Below are positions 19,495 through 28,427 of a stretch of DNA of 64,000 nucleotides, piece after piece. The stretch spans positions 202,752 to 266,751 of the forward strand of contig NZ_LLWK01000035.1 of assembly GCF_001529295.1 (NCBI RefSeq), in the 5' to 3' direction. Position numbers and translations under genes: made by a program. The notes under the pieces were generated by a model. That model did not search any database. It was given only the letters and a program-made list of their open reading frames with translations, and had not been told where the DNA came from. The stretch's first letter is position 1, and every line of letters starts with the position of its first letter. The stretch is from Flavobacterium sp. TAB 87 (GTDB lineage: Bacteria > Bacteroidota > Bacteroidia > Flavobacteriales > Flavobacteriaceae).

Positions 19495-20118
19495 ATGGCA
19501 AAAAAGATATACCAAGGAGAAATCAACGATAAAGAGCGATCAAAACGTAAACTCATAAATTCAGTAGGAAAGGTTTTGAAAATCAAAGGGTATTCAGGAT
19601 TGACAGCAACAAATATTGCAAAAGCTGCAGGTTTAAGCCGTCGTCTCATTACAACTTATTTTGATTCTGTAGATCATTTGGTAGAAACGTATGTTAGACA
19701 TAAGGATTATTGGACTGAAGCATCAGGAAATATTGGAGAAATAATTGAACAAAATCAAGGGAATAATACTAAGGAAGTAATTAATTATCTATTGCAAAAT
19801 CAATTAGATTATTTTTATAATAGTACGGAAATGCAAAAGCTTATTTTATGGGAGATTAGCGAAAAAACAAAAATTATGTATGAAGTTTGCGATGACAGAG
19901 AACGTTTAGGTTCAAAGATTTTTGAGCTAGCTGACGAAGAATTTAAAGCTGATATAATTGACATTAGAGCAATATCAGCACTATTAGTTGCGGGTATTTA
20001 TTATACGGTACTTCATGCGAAATCTACAAATACACTGTTTTGTGGAATTGATATTAATGAACCTGAGGGGATGAAAAGAATTAAAAATGCAATTAGTTTA
20101 ATAATTGAAAACGCATAG
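19495..20118 (+). CDS. TetR-family transcriptional regulator
   Basis: This 207-aa protein has an N-terminal TetR HTH (residues about 15-62; LTATNIAKAAGLSRRLITTYF) and a helical ligand domain with no obvious family signature. It lies downstream of the SPT-like gene, separated by a terminator. By position it probably controls the cargo, perhaps through the two TATCCCGT palindromes, although its own promoter lacks that motif. A lipid or acyl compound made by the synthase would be a logical ligand, but this is speculation. Confidence 0.8.
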   Translation: MAKKIYQGEINDKERSKRKLINSVGKVLKIKGYSGLTATNIAKAAGLSRRLITTYFDSVDHLVETYVRHKDYWTEASGNIGEIIEQNQGNNTKEVINYLLQNQLDYFYNSTEMQKLILWEISEKTKIMYEVCDDRERLGSKIFELADEEFKADIIDIRAISALLVAGIYYTVLHAKSTNTLFCGIDINEPEGMKRIKNAISLIIENA

Positions 20119-20211
20119 GATATAGTAGGTAATATTTTTTCTAAGTATGTAGTTTAATATAAACAAAAAGGTAAATATTTTGATATTTAATAATATATCC
20201 TAATTAAAAAG

Positions 20212-20229
20212 AAATAGTAAAACTATTTT
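20212..20229. terminator. Weak AT-rich hairpin between convergent tetR and mobC
   Basis: AAATAGT-aaa-ACTATTT forms a 7-bp stem in the 150-bp gap between the convergent genes and ends in four Ts. It may serve as a weak bidirectional terminator. Confidence 0.3.
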
Positions 20230-20269
20230 AAAATCTAAAATTAAAGTGATGTTAATTTAATCTTTTTAT

Positions 20270-22270
20270 TTATCCTTTCTTTACCAAATGCTGTAAATCT
20301 GGGTCATTTGTAATCCGCTCTATCTCATTTTCAATAATAGCAACAATGTCCAGTTTTATTTGGCGGTAGTTAGTCTCAATTTCCTGTTTCATATTATTTT
20401 TACCCTGTTCATTTGTAAAATTTAAGATTTGCGGTATCTTCTGATACGCTTTGGTTTCGGCCGTTACGGTATCATTATCAACTACAATTTCAGCGTGAAA
20501 TATTTTTTGCTCAATTCTTTCATCAAAGTTATCGGAAACCGCCCCAACAAAAATACCCTGTGTCAAAGTGGAAATTTTTGATGCTGGTATCAGACTGTCT
20601 AACTGTGTAGAAATAGAAGTTGATTTGTCGTTACGATTAATGGTAAGACTTTGACGTTTTTGTAAAACCTTCCCGAAGCGTTCTGATAGATTCTTAGCGG
20701 TTTCACCAACCACTTGACCACTAAATATGTTTCCAACTGTGTTCTGTATTACTTTACTTTCCTTATCACCATAGTCACGTATCAATTGAGAGAAATCCTG
20801 AAATCCTAAACAAATCGCCACTTTGTTACTACGGGCAGTAGCAATGAGATTATCCAACCCTCTGAAATAAATAGTTGGTAACTCATCAATGATAACTGAA
20901 CTTTTTAATTTCTCTTTCTTGTTGATTAATTTCACAATCCTTGAATTGTACAATCCCAATGCAGCCGAATAAATATTCTGACGGTCGGGATTGTTTCCAA
21001 CACAAAGAATTTTGGGTTCTTTAGGATTATTAATGTCTAATGAAAAATCATCTCCTGTCATTACCCAATAGAGCTGAGGTGAAATCATTCTTGACAAAGG
21101 AATTTTAGCGGAAGCAATCTGTCCCTGCAACTGATCTTGAGCACCACCTTGCCAGGCATCCATAAACGGAGAAAGATAATTTTCTAAATCAGGGTAAGTA
21201 GTTAATATGGTAAAGACATCAGCATATTTTTTATTTAACAGTTCAATAGCGTGTGGAAAAGTGCAATATTTACCATTATCATATATTTTCAGAAACCAAA
21301 TAATGGCAGCTAATAAAATAATCGGACTTTCTACAAAAAAATCACCTTGTTTCTGTATCCAACTACGATTCAAATTGAGCATAATAGTATAAGCGGCTTC
21401 ATAAGCATCTGATATATCCGTCATAAAATCAGGATTAAGCGGATTGCAACGATGGCTTCTGCTAGGATCGTCAAAGTTGATAACATAAAATTTAGGTTTT
21501 ACTTTATACTTGTCAGTGTGTTTCAGTAAATGGTTATAAGCAATGGTAGAAAGATCATCAAATTTAAAATCGTAGATGTACATTGAAAAGCCTTTTTCAA
21601 TATGTTGCTTGATATAACTGTTTATAATAGCATACGATTTACCCGATCCTGGTGTGCCTAACACAATTGTAGCTCTAAAAGGATTTACGATATTAATCCA
21701 ACCGTTATGTTCTTTTTTATTGTACCAAAATTTGGTGGGCAGGTTGACGGAATATTCGTTTTCCATCAATTTGGTTTCCTGCATAAAACTTTCATTCTCG
21801 TTATTGAAAACATCGTCCATTAGATTGGTGCGAAGTAAACGGCTCATCCAAACTCCTGCTACCATCAATGCTATGTAACCTAAACTAGCAGTAAGGATAT
21901 ATAAGAATGTGGCGGTATTTAATGACAGCTTTAATAAAGGTGTGTTCAGAAAAAACAAGACGAAACCAATTACCAAAGCAATATAAATTTTAGCCCACGT
22001 TATTTTTTCGTCTTTAACTCCCTTTGAACCCAAACAACTTAATGCCAATAATACCAACGCGAATACTTTTGTATAAAGGGTATGAGAAAACAAACCAGCC
22101 GTCCGTTGGAAATTGCCTAAAATTTTGTTTATGATTTCCAATGTCCAGCCACGTTCTAAAAAAAATCCGTAACAAAACCAATAAAAATGCATCAGTACCA
22201 ACAAGATACTTATTGCACGCATAAAAGCCATTATCTTGGCAAGCCCTCTTAAATCATCTTCTCCTTGCAT
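20270..22270 (-). CDS. mobC: VirD4/TraG-type conjugative coupling protein MobC
   Basis: From the ATG at 22270 (MQGEDDLRGLAKIMAFM) the protein has 666 aa; an upstream in-frame ATG at 22357 is less likely because family members start at MQGEDD. Several N-terminal membrane helices (about 15-140) are followed by a TraD/VirD4 ATPase domain. Walker A is GTPGSGKSYAIIN (near residue 205) and a Walker B-like VIIDELPTIYF lies near residue 460. It is the type IV coupling protein that brings the relaxosome to the transfer channel. It is encoded behind mobB and mobA in the usual ICE order. Confidence 0.92.
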   Translation of the reverse strand: MQGEDDLRGLAKIMAFMRAISILLVLMHFYWFCYGFFLERGWTLEIINKILGNFQRTAGLFSHTLYTKVFALVLLALSCLGSKGVKDEKITWAKIYIALVIGFVLFFLNTPLLKLSLNTATFLYILTASLGYIALMVAGVWMSRLLRTNLMDDVFNNENESFMQETKLMENEYSVNLPTKFWYNKKEHNGWINIVNPFRATIVLGTPGSGKSYAIINSYIKQHIEKGFSMYIYDFKFDDLSTIAYNHLLKHTDKYKVKPKFYVINFDDPSRSHRCNPLNPDFMTDISDAYEAAYTIMLNLNRSWIQKQGDFFVESPIILLAAIIWFLKIYDNGKYCTFPHAIELLNKKYADVFTILTTYPDLENYLSPFMDAWQGGAQDQLQGQIASAKIPLSRMISPQLYWVMTGDDFSLDINNPKEPKILCVGNNPDRQNIYSAALGLYNSRIVKLINKKEKLKSSVIIDELPTIYFRGLDNLIATARSNKVAICLGFQDFSQLIRDYGDKESKVIQNTVGNIFSGQVVGETAKNLSERFGKVLQKRQSLTINRNDKSTSISTQLDSLIPASKISTLTQGIFVGAVSDNFDERIEQKIFHAEIVVDNDTVTAETKAYQKIPQILNFTNEQGKNNMKQEIETNYRQIKLDIVAIIENEIERITNDPDLQHLVKKG

Positions 22271-22364
22271 TATTTGAATTTTTAATGTTCGGGCGTGAAT
22301 GTAAAGAGTATGAAGGTTGTGTAGGTGAAAGTGGCAGATGATGGCTGTGAAAGGCAATGTTTGG

Positions 22365-23648
22365 CTATTGACCTTTTTTCCACTTTTTCTTCTTCATCTT
22401 ATTGACAAAATCAAGTTCTTCATAATCTTCGGCTTGTGCTTCTGGAAGCAAGCCGCCAAACGCCTCAATCAAACCGTCTTCGTGTTTTTCAGAAGTATTC
22501 AGGAAATCGAACAAATGATGTGGTTGTTCCGAAGAAAGATCTACATTATTTGGTTTTGATAATTTCGGTTGTTGTAAGACAGGTTCTTTAATTTCTGGTT
22601 TGATATTATTGTTCCAATAATCATTAAAGGTATTGGCAGAAAGTGTTGTTGCTAAACGGGAACCGTTCCAAATCGTTTTAGAGTTGTGGTCGATAAATGT
22701 AATTCCATAAATCCGTCCTGTTTCATTTCTGCGCACTACTACGTTGATGCCTTGACTGGCTAAATGCTTTTTAAAATTCAATTCATCAGATGTTGATTGC
22801 AGGGCAATAGTTACTGCTGATTTTAGAGTCTGTTTTGTCGGGTGGTCTTTTAGTGTTGCCTTGGAATTTTCAAAATGCAGTTCTAAAGCAGGAAGTCCTG
22901 CATTTTTTCCAAACAAAGAAGCCTTAAAAGGATGGCTTGTTTTTTCTCCCTTTTCATTCATAGCAAAATACAATAATCCTCGTTGGGGTTTACCGCGTAG
23001 TTCTCCTTCAACTTTTTCTGTAGTAATATTGAATAGGGAAAGTAAAGCGTTGTATTCTCCCAAAGTCTGAAATCGATAATAGTTTGGCAAATGACGAATA
23101 ACAGAAGCTATCTGACTTTTTACATCTCCCGTTTTGTAATCTATAGGACGGAAAATTTTATCGTTTTGTTTATGTTCTTTATCTGTTGCGGAAATTAGCT
23201 TGTGCTTCCTTTCGAGTTCACGACATACATTCATAGACTTCCTTTTCTCAAATTTATCTGAAATCTTTTTACCTTCTTCATCCACGCAAACCGATACAAT
23301 ATGGATATGAGTACGGTTAATATCCGTGTGCTTGAAAACCACATAAGGTTGTTCTTTATACCCCATTTCCTGCATATATTCCTGTGCCAGCTGTCTGAAT
23401 TTTTCATCACTAACATTATCCCTTGGGTCGGGATTGAGTGAAATATGCAACGTATGTTTTTCAGTATTGCGGTTGGCTATCAGATAAGGTTCAAAAGATT
23501 GGGTTAATTGTGCCACAGAATATTGCCCGCTAAGTGTTTCAATCATCTTATTGGTAAATAGAATTTGCCCATTTTCTTTCTCTACTTTGAGATGATTATA
23601 GGCTAATGCTCCGTACAAACTGCTTCCTCTTCCGATTTTCGCTATCAT
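22365..23648 (-). CDS. mobB: Relaxase/mobilization nuclease MobB
   Basis: The 427-aa protein has a MobP-like relaxase domain in the N-terminal 150 residues: MIAKIGRGSSLYGALAYN at the start, a Tyr in that segment as possible nucleophile, and FKHTDINRTHIHIVS as the metal-binding His triad. It would nick oriT and carry the transferred strand. The stop of mobA lies four bases upstream of its start, so the genes are coupled. The C-terminal 250 residues are not conserved in motif terms. Confidence 0.92.
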   Translation of the reverse strand: MIAKIGRGSSLYGALAYNHLKVEKENGQILFTNKMIETLSGQYSVAQLTQSFEPYLIANRNTEKHTLHISLNPDPRDNVSDEKFRQLAQEYMQEMGYKEQPYVVFKHTDINRTHIHIVSVCVDEEGKKISDKFEKRKSMNVCRELERKHKLISATDKEHKQNDKIFRPIDYKTGDVKSQIASVIRHLPNYYRFQTLGEYNALLSLFNITTEKVEGELRGKPQRGLLYFAMNEKGEKTSHPFKASLFGKNAGLPALELHFENSKATLKDHPTKQTLKSAVTIALQSTSDELNFKKHLASQGINVVVRRNETGRIYGITFIDHNSKTIWNGSRLATTLSANTFNDYWNNNIKPEIKEPVLQQPKLSKPNNVDLSSEQPHHLFDFLNTSEKHEDGLIEAFGGLLPEAQAEDYEELDFVNKMKKKKWKKGQ

Positions 23649-23652
23649 TTTA

Positions 23653-24111
23653 TCATTGTTTTTTCAAATGTTTTTGTTCAAATTCCTCGGTAAGTTGAAT
23701 GATTTTTTGACACAATACTGCCATTTCAGCCGTTTGTTTTTCTAGTTTATAAAGAAACGCTGCTGCCTTTTTCTCTGAGAAATGACGGTACAACAGCTTC
23801 ACAATTTGGTTGTAATTTACTCCTATAGACCGAAATTGGCAATGAAAAGTAGTCAATCGCATATAATAATCCATTGTTACCTTATCGATTTTAACTGTTT
23901 TAATCTCTTTTCCAAAGACTACTGAAATGATGAATTTTGCCTTATTGGTCATTCCAGATGCTTCAAAAAGTGTTAATAATTGTGCGTTTTCATCATCCGT
24001 TAGACGAAAAACGTGTCGGTGGATACTAGGATCACTTTTAGGGTTTCGTCCACCTTTATGCTGTTTTTTGTTACTGTTTTCATTCATCACTAATCCAATT
24101 TTAATATTCAT
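23653..24111 (-). CDS. mobA: Relaxosome accessory protein MobA
   Basis: This 152-aa basic protein is of the Bacteroidota MobA type, with GGRNPKSDPSIHRHVFRLTDDEN near residue 20 (ribbon-helix-helix-like DNA binding) and a helical C-terminus containing FRSIGVNYNQIVK, a hallmark of relaxase partners. It probably binds oriT beside its gene. A Met at 24087 is an alternative start. The hairpin-rich oriT candidate lies directly upstream. Confidence 0.88.
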   Translation of the reverse strand: MNIKIGLVMNENSNKKQHKGGRNPKSDPSIHRHVFRLTDDENAQLLTLFEASGMTNKAKFIISVVFGKEIKTVKIDKVTMDYYMRLTTFHCQFRSIGVNYNQIVKLLYRHFSEKKAAAFLYKLEKQTAEMAVLCQKIIQLTEEFEQKHLKKQ

Positions 24112-24150
24112 ATAAAACCTGACTTCGGAAGGTTTTTCAGCCCCCAGCAG

Positions 24151-24206
24151 GGCAAGTTGTTTTGAGGCACGAACTCGGTTTCGAGTGCCTCAAAACACAA
24201 CTTGCC
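24151..24206. repeat. Large imperfect palindrome, candidate oriT hairpin
   Basis: GGCAAGTTGT-TTTGAGGCAC-gaa-CTCG pairs with CGAG-TGCCTCAAAAC-ACAACTTGCC across a GTTT loop, with only two small bulges. It sits 40 bp upstream of mobA, between the mob genes and the divergent tra genes, where oriT is expected. No nick site can be read from sequence alone. Confidence 0.55.
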
Positions 24207-24230
24207 GTGTTCTGATGAACACAAGAATCC

Positions 24231-24249
24231 GTCCGCCTGTCGGCGGAAC
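24231..24249. repeat. GC-rich hairpin GTCCGCC-TGTC-GGCGGAAC in the oriT region
   Basis: TCCGCC (24232-24237) pairs with GGCGGA (24242-24247) around a 4-nt loop, 25 bp from the larger palindrome. It is GC-rich in an AT-rich context. It may be a relaxosome protein site; no T-run follows, so it is not a typical terminator. Confidence 0.45.
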
Positions 24250-24792
24250 TGGATTAAATGTAACAGGGAAAAACGGCTTGATGCCGTTCTGTTTAGTGTC
24301 CATTTTGTCAAGATGCTTTTTCATAAAACAATTAATAAAAATTATTTCACAAAGTAAACAACTGTTATTAAGAGTATTGTAATATAACCACTGGACAAAC
24401 TCTGCCTCTGAGAGCCAAACACTGCCACACATAAACCAGGAGACAATTCAATCGCTTTATTTGCTTTATAGTTTTAGTGCAGGTGGTAAAAAATGTATTC
24501 GGGCAAATAAGAAAAGAGTATTTGAATACAGATAATTTGGAATAAAAGCATAAGGTCTTAAAAGCATAAAACTTTAAAAATGTAAAGGCATAAAAGCGGT
24601 AAAGCAATTTACCCGTTACAAGGTTTACAATTTGATAAAAAGTATTACAGACAAAGTGGTAAGGCAGACATACAACAAAAAAGGAAAATGCCCAAAAAGT
24701 AAAGAAGGTATTTGGAAAAAAGGCAATATTATGATATGCTAATAATCAAACCTGTCAAACAAATAAAATGTGTAACAATAAAATTTTAAATA
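24250..24792. other. Non-coding leader between oriT region and traA
   Basis: This 540-bp AT-rich stretch between divergent mobA and traA has no convincing gene. Short open frames here overlap each other and have no family resemblance. It probably holds the tra promoter and part of oriT. Confidence 0.4.
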
Positions 24793-25560
24793 ATGGAAAC
24801 AAAAAAGGAAACCTTAAAAATCAGTTTTTCAACGCCCAAAGGTGGAGTTGGAAAATCTACTATGACTGCACTACTTTCAAGTGTATTGCATTATCGTTTA
24901 GGATTTAATGTGCTTGTGATGGATTGTGATTTTCCACAACACAGCTTAGCCAATATGAGAGAAAGGGATTTGAAGACGATTATGCAGAATGATTATCATA
25001 AAAGAGCTGCAATGAAGTTGTATCAAAGCATCAATAAAAAGGCGTATCCGATTATAAGTTGCAAAGCAGAGGATGCCTTGTCAAAAGCTTTGGAATACGT
25101 AAATCAATCTGCAGTAAAACCCGATATAACTTTTTTTGACCTTCCGGGTACAGCTAACACAAAAGGTGTGCTTACTACTTTAAGAACAATGGATTTTATT
25201 TTTTCGCCAATCAGTGCTGACCGTTTGGTTATGGAAAGTACATTGAGTTTTACCAAAGCATTTCTTGGTTTACCCGAAACGGATCAGAGTAATACAGATC
25301 AAAAAATGTGGATGTTTTGGAATCAGGTAGATGGCCGAGAAAAGACAGGAATATACGAGGCGTATCAAAGTGTTATTAATGAGCTTGATTTATCTGTAAT
25401 GAACTCACGAATAATGGACAGTAAACGCTTCAGAAAAGAAACAGATGACACACCGAACAGTGTATTTCGGTCAAGTCTGCTACCTGCCGAACCTCAATTA
25501 ATGAAAGCGACAAAAATGGATTTGTTTGTTGACGAGTTTTTTAAAATTGTTAATCTCTAA
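24793..25560 (+). CDS. traA: ParA-type ATPase TraA of the conjugative transposon
   Basis: The 255-aa protein has the deviant Walker A KGGVGKST at residues 16-23, VLVMDCDFPQ (Walker A', about 40-49) and ITFFDLPGTAN (Walker B, about 111). This is the ParA/MinD ATPase family found as the first tra gene in CTnDOT-like elements. It may position or segregate the excised element or the transfer machinery. It starts the tra operon, with traB 11 bp downstream. Confidence 0.9.
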   Translation: METKKETLKISFSTPKGGVGKSTMTALLSSVLHYRLGFNVLVMDCDFPQHSLANMRERDLKTIMQNDYHKRAAMKLYQSINKKAYPIISCKAEDALSKALEYVNQSAVKPDITFFDLPGTANTKGVLTTLRTMDFIFSPISADRLVMESTLSFTKAFLGLPETDQSNTDQKMWMFWNQVDGREKTGIYEAYQSVINELDLSVMNSRIMDSKRFRKETDDTPNSVFRSSLLPAEPQLMKATKMDLFVDEFFKIVNL

Positions 25561-25571
25561 AATAGTTAAGG

Positions 25572-25976
25572 ATGACCATAAATAAAGAAAAAAAAATAGC
25601 AGATAAGCCTGTTCTTGATGAAGAATTAATCATGAATATCATGAGTGGAAATCAGTCTTCTACTGTAACACAAGCTAATCAACAACAGGAAATACAGAAG
25701 GAAACAAAACCAAAAGAAAAAGCCCGCAATAGTTCCTCAAAGAAAGTGGATTATGAAGAGGTATTTCTGGTCAATCGGTTTCCTTCAGGTCGTAACGGAA
25801 AGGTCGTTTACATACGAGCCGAATACCACGAAAGGTTGATCCGCATTGTGCAATTAACGAGGGAGGAAAAGACAACACTTTACTCCTATATTGACAACAT
25901 CCTTGAGCATCACTTTAGGGAGTTTGGGGATGATATTACTGATTATTTTAACGAACGTTTTAAACCTATTTTATAA
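25572..25976 (+). CDS. traB: DUF3408 conjugative transposon protein TraB
   Basis: The 134-aa protein has a disordered lysine/glutamine-rich first half and a conserved C-terminal DUF3408 domain (about 60-130; YIRAEYHERLIRIVQL and DNILEHHFREFGDDI). This resembles ribbon-helix-helix proteins that partner ParA ATPases. It is encoded between the ParA-like and TraD genes with very short gaps, so it is likely the DNA-binding partner of TraA. Confidence 0.82.
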   Translation: MTINKEKKIADKPVLDEELIMNIMSGNQSSTVTQANQQQEIQKETKPKEKARNSSSKKVDYEEVFLVNRFPSGRNGKVVYIRAEYHERLIRIVQLTREEKTTLYSYIDNILEHHFREFGDDITDYFNERFKPIL

Positions 25977-25979
25977 GCT

Positions 25980-26615
25980 ATGGAATTTGTAATTTTGATA
26001 TGCCTGTTGATAGTGATTGCATTGCTTTTACAGGAAAAGATTGTTATCAAGAAGAAGTTGAAGCAAAAGTCGATACAGGAAAAAGCCAATCCGAAACTAC
26101 CCGATATTATGGGTCAGCCCAAGCCAGTAAGAAGCATTTCTGTGGCAAAGGCTACTACTGAACACCAAATTGAAGAGAATGAAATAAACCCTGATGATTT
26201 AGACATCGAATACGACGAAAATGAAAATGTAGGTGCTCAAATTCCTCAGGAAGAACTGGATGAAGTTTTCAGTAATATGCCTGAATTTGAAGAAGAGGAA
26301 GAAGAATGGAACAGATACGGAATATCTGGTGAGGATAACCGTTTTGCCCAAGGAGTTACCTTTGAAGAACTAAGTTCCGTGGGGATGTTACTCCAAAAAG
26401 AAAAATTGGAGCAATCTCAAAAGGAAACAGCGATAGCTATAGTTCAGAAAATACAGGGAACCGAATTATTTAGCCTTTTGGAAAATTCTATGGAAAGTGC
26501 TTCACGAAAAATAGCCGAGCTATTGGACAGTAGCCTTTCTTATGAAGCAGATGCTGGTTCTTCCGCTTTGTGGAATGATGATTTGGAGAGGTTTGATATT
26601 GGGGAGTTTGTTTAG
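25980..26615 (+). CDS. traD: Conjugative transposon TraD-like membrane protein
   Basis: This 211-aa protein has an N-terminal transmembrane helix (residues 2-18), a highly acidic middle (long Glu/Asp runs near 80-105), and a conserved C-terminal part with FAQGVTFEELSSVGMLLQ near residue 122. It matches the Bacteroidota ICE protein called TraD; no catalytic motif is seen. It is the last tra gene before the cargo insertion, and a terminator overlaps its 3' end. Confidence 0.75.
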   Translation: MEFVILICLLIVIALLLQEKIVIKKKLKQKSIQEKANPKLPDIMGQPKPVRSISVAKATTEHQIEENEINPDDLDIEYDENENVGAQIPQEELDEVFSNMPEFEEEEEEWNRYGISGEDNRFAQGVTFEELSSVGMLLQKEKLEQSQKETAIAIVQKIQGTELFSLLENSMESASRKIAELLDSSLSYEADAGSSALWNDDLERFDIGEFV

Positions 26616-26632
26616 ACTCCCCAATATCTTTT
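26595..26632 (+). terminator. Strong terminator overlapping the traD stop
   Basis: GATATTGGGGAGT (26595-26607) pairs perfectly over 13 bp with ACTCCCCAATATC (26616-26628), followed by TTTT. The TAG stop of traD lies in the loop. It would end the short traA-B-D transcript before the inserted block. Confidence 0.8.
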
Positions 26633-26753
26633 AAAATATTATTAAATTGTTATTTTACAATTTCAACAATTTTTGGATTGATATAATGTATTATCCAATA
26701 TATCCTCTTTTGCATTGACGTTCTGTATAGTCCTCCATTTTTAAAACATCTAT

Positions 26754-27665
26754 CTAAATATTTTGCAATATAATTTTCTTTCTAGACTTATTAATTTCTC
26801 CTTTTGGAAAGAGAAAAATAAAGATATTATGACCATTATTGAAATAATGAAAATTTGAATTTAATTCTTCATTATTTTTTGTCTTTAAAGTAATATTTCC
26901 TTTATCATTAAACCTTATTTTAAATTGATAACATTTCATAAATTCCCAATGAAAACCAAAGTTTTCTGGAAAATCCAATTCACCTATTTCATTTAGAAAA
27001 GAATTTGAATAAAATAAATCACGTTTTTCACATAGCGCACCATTTCCTTTAGCACCTTTAATCGGAGTTAGTACTAATAGAGCACATTTATTTCTTGATT
27101 GAATAACAAAATTTCTTAATGCTGAGTGAACAGATGATCCAAATTTTTTAGACATACTCATAGCAGAACTAATACTAAGAGGCAAAGAATTCATTTCTGT
27201 AATGAATCTATCATGTTGAAACAATGTTATTGATGCAAAATAATTTGCTTCAGCTTCAAACCCATCATCAAATGATTCAATCAAAGTTGAATCATTATCT
27301 GCTGCTAAAATAACTTCACTTTGCCATGTTAGAACTCCATGTCCAATTTCATGAAGCTTTACAAAATTTTTCCTTCCATCGCTTTGACTAAGATCAACGT
27401 ATATTTTTTTCTCCCTTCTGTCAAAAAAACCTTTAACTTTTGTTAATCCAGATTGTAAAAATTTTAATTTTTCAAAAGACTCCTCTTTCAACTTTTCAAA
27501 AAAAGATTTATCAATTTTGCTTAAATCAATACTTGTATCGATTACTAATTCACTATGATTGAGAATCTTTTCGATTGGGGTTGGAAAAACATCAAGAGCT
27601 TTGCTTTGTTTTAAAATTTCATAAGATATTTTTTCAATATCTCTTTTCGTTGATTCATCTATCAT
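26754..27665 (-). CDS. ImmA/IrrE-type (DUF955) metallopeptidase
   Basis: The 303-aa protein has the DUF955 zinc site KLHEIGHGVL, with His105, Glu106 and His109, followed by EAEANYFAS (third ligand Glu) at about 145. ImmA-type proteases cleave partner XRE repressors. The XRE gene immediately upstream overlaps it by 4 bp, so the pair is probably a protease-regulated repressor switch or a toxin-antitoxin-like module. The last 130 residues are a sensor or unknown domain. Confidence 0.85.
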   Translation of the reverse strand: MIDESTKRDIEKISYEILKQSKALDVFPTPIEKILNHSELVIDTSIDLSKIDKSFFEKLKEESFEKLKFLQSGLTKVKGFFDRREKKIYVDLSQSDGRKNFVKLHEIGHGVLTWQSEVILAADNDSTLIESFDDGFEAEANYFASITLFQHDRFITEMNSLPLSISSAMSMSKKFGSSVHSALRNFVIQSRNKCALLVLTPIKGAKGNGALCEKRDLFYSNSFLNEIGELDFPENFGFHWEFMKCYQFKIRFNDKGNITLKTKNNEELNSNFHYFNNGHNIFIFLFPKGEINKSRKKIILQNI

Positions 27666-28009
27666 TTATTTCTTTGCTTAATATATTCTAAATATTTTAA
27701 AACCTCTTCTCTTTCATTTTTATCCATTCCTTCGGAAGAAAAAGCTATAGTTTCAACAAATTTAGAATGTTCATTTGTATCCTCTTTTTCTTTGTGCTCA
27801 ATAATCCCAGCATTATTTAATAAAACTTTTAAGGGCACATTATATAGAGATGATAATTTATAAAGAATATTTGCTGAAGGACTTTTTATCTTTTCGTTTT
27901 CTAACTGACTTAAATAAGCATTAGATATTCCCGTAGATTCTTCAACTTGGCGCAACGTCAATCTCATAGATTTTCTAGCGTCTTTCAGTGTAGTTCCTAA
28001 AGTTTTCAT
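27662..28009 (-). CDS. XRE-family repressor paired with the ImmA-like protease
   Basis: This 115-aa protein has an HTH_3 domain at residues 5-62 (LRQVEESTGISNAYLSQLENEK) and a short C-terminal tail with ERE/KRN-type helix. It is the likely DNA-binding target of the downstream metallopeptidase. It lies divergent from the multi-ubiquitin operon, whose leader starts about 120 bp away, and may repress that promoter. Confidence 0.85.
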   Translation of the reverse strand: MKTLGTTLKDARKSMRLTLRQVEESTGISNAYLSQLENEKIKSPSANILYKLSSLYNVPLKVLLNNAGIIEHKEKEDTNEHSKFVETIAFSSEGMDKNEREEVLKYLEYIKQRNK

Positions 28010-28093
28010 AAGATATATTTTTACAAAGATAATTCTTTTGCTTGATATAGCAAGAATAAATTAATTATATTCTAAAAATAATTATATTTTTGC

Positions 28094-28123
28094 TTGCTAT
28101 ATTTAGATTTGTTTGTATATTTG
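28094..28123 (+). promoter_or_regulatory. Bacteroidota-type promoter TTG-N19-TATATTTG
   Basis: TTG at 28094-28096 and TATATTTG at 28116-28123 match the -33/-7 consensus (TTG, TAnnTTTG) with 19-bp spacing. The expected start is near 28130, about 300 nt upstream of the multi-ubiquitin gene, which leaves a long structured leader. Confidence 0.6.
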
Positions 28124-28129
28124 CACTAT

Positions 28130-28377
28130 ATAATCTTTTAAAGATTCAATTTGTTTAATTAAATTAAAGTCATGTGATAGATAAATAAGTAAAAAACCCA
28201 ATCAAACTTGGCGGTCATGATTGGGTTATAGGGAACAAGTTTTTCGACGACTTTCAAAATACTTAGGCTTATCACCTCAGTATCCCTCCATTTTGTTGTG
28301 TAAAACTAATATGTTTTTTGATAAAAACAAATTTTTAGCAACAAAACCGCTTGAAACTCATCTCTTCGTGAGTTTTT
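28130..28377 (+). ncRNA. Candidate structured leader RNA or small RNA
   Basis: No ORF fits this stretch. The predicted RNA has an outer helix: GTGATA (28174-28179) with TATCAC (28270-28275), and TAAGTA (28186-28191) with TACTTA (28260-28265). This encloses the perfect hairpin AACCCAATCA (28195-28204) / TGATTGGGTT (28218-28227). It ends with AAACTCA-TCTCTTCG-TGAGTTT plus TTTTT (28354-28377), an intrinsic terminator 50 bp before the multi-ubiquitin ATG. It could be an independent small RNA or an attenuated leader. The family is not recognised. Confidence 0.45.
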
Positions 28378-28427
28378 AAAGGATTAGAAGTGTTAAAATT
28401 ATTTGTAAATTTAAAAAACAAAGTATC

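Noticed and set aside
24108..24311. Small minus-strand ORFs over the oriT region
   Set aside because: They overlap the hairpins and each other and resemble no known protein.
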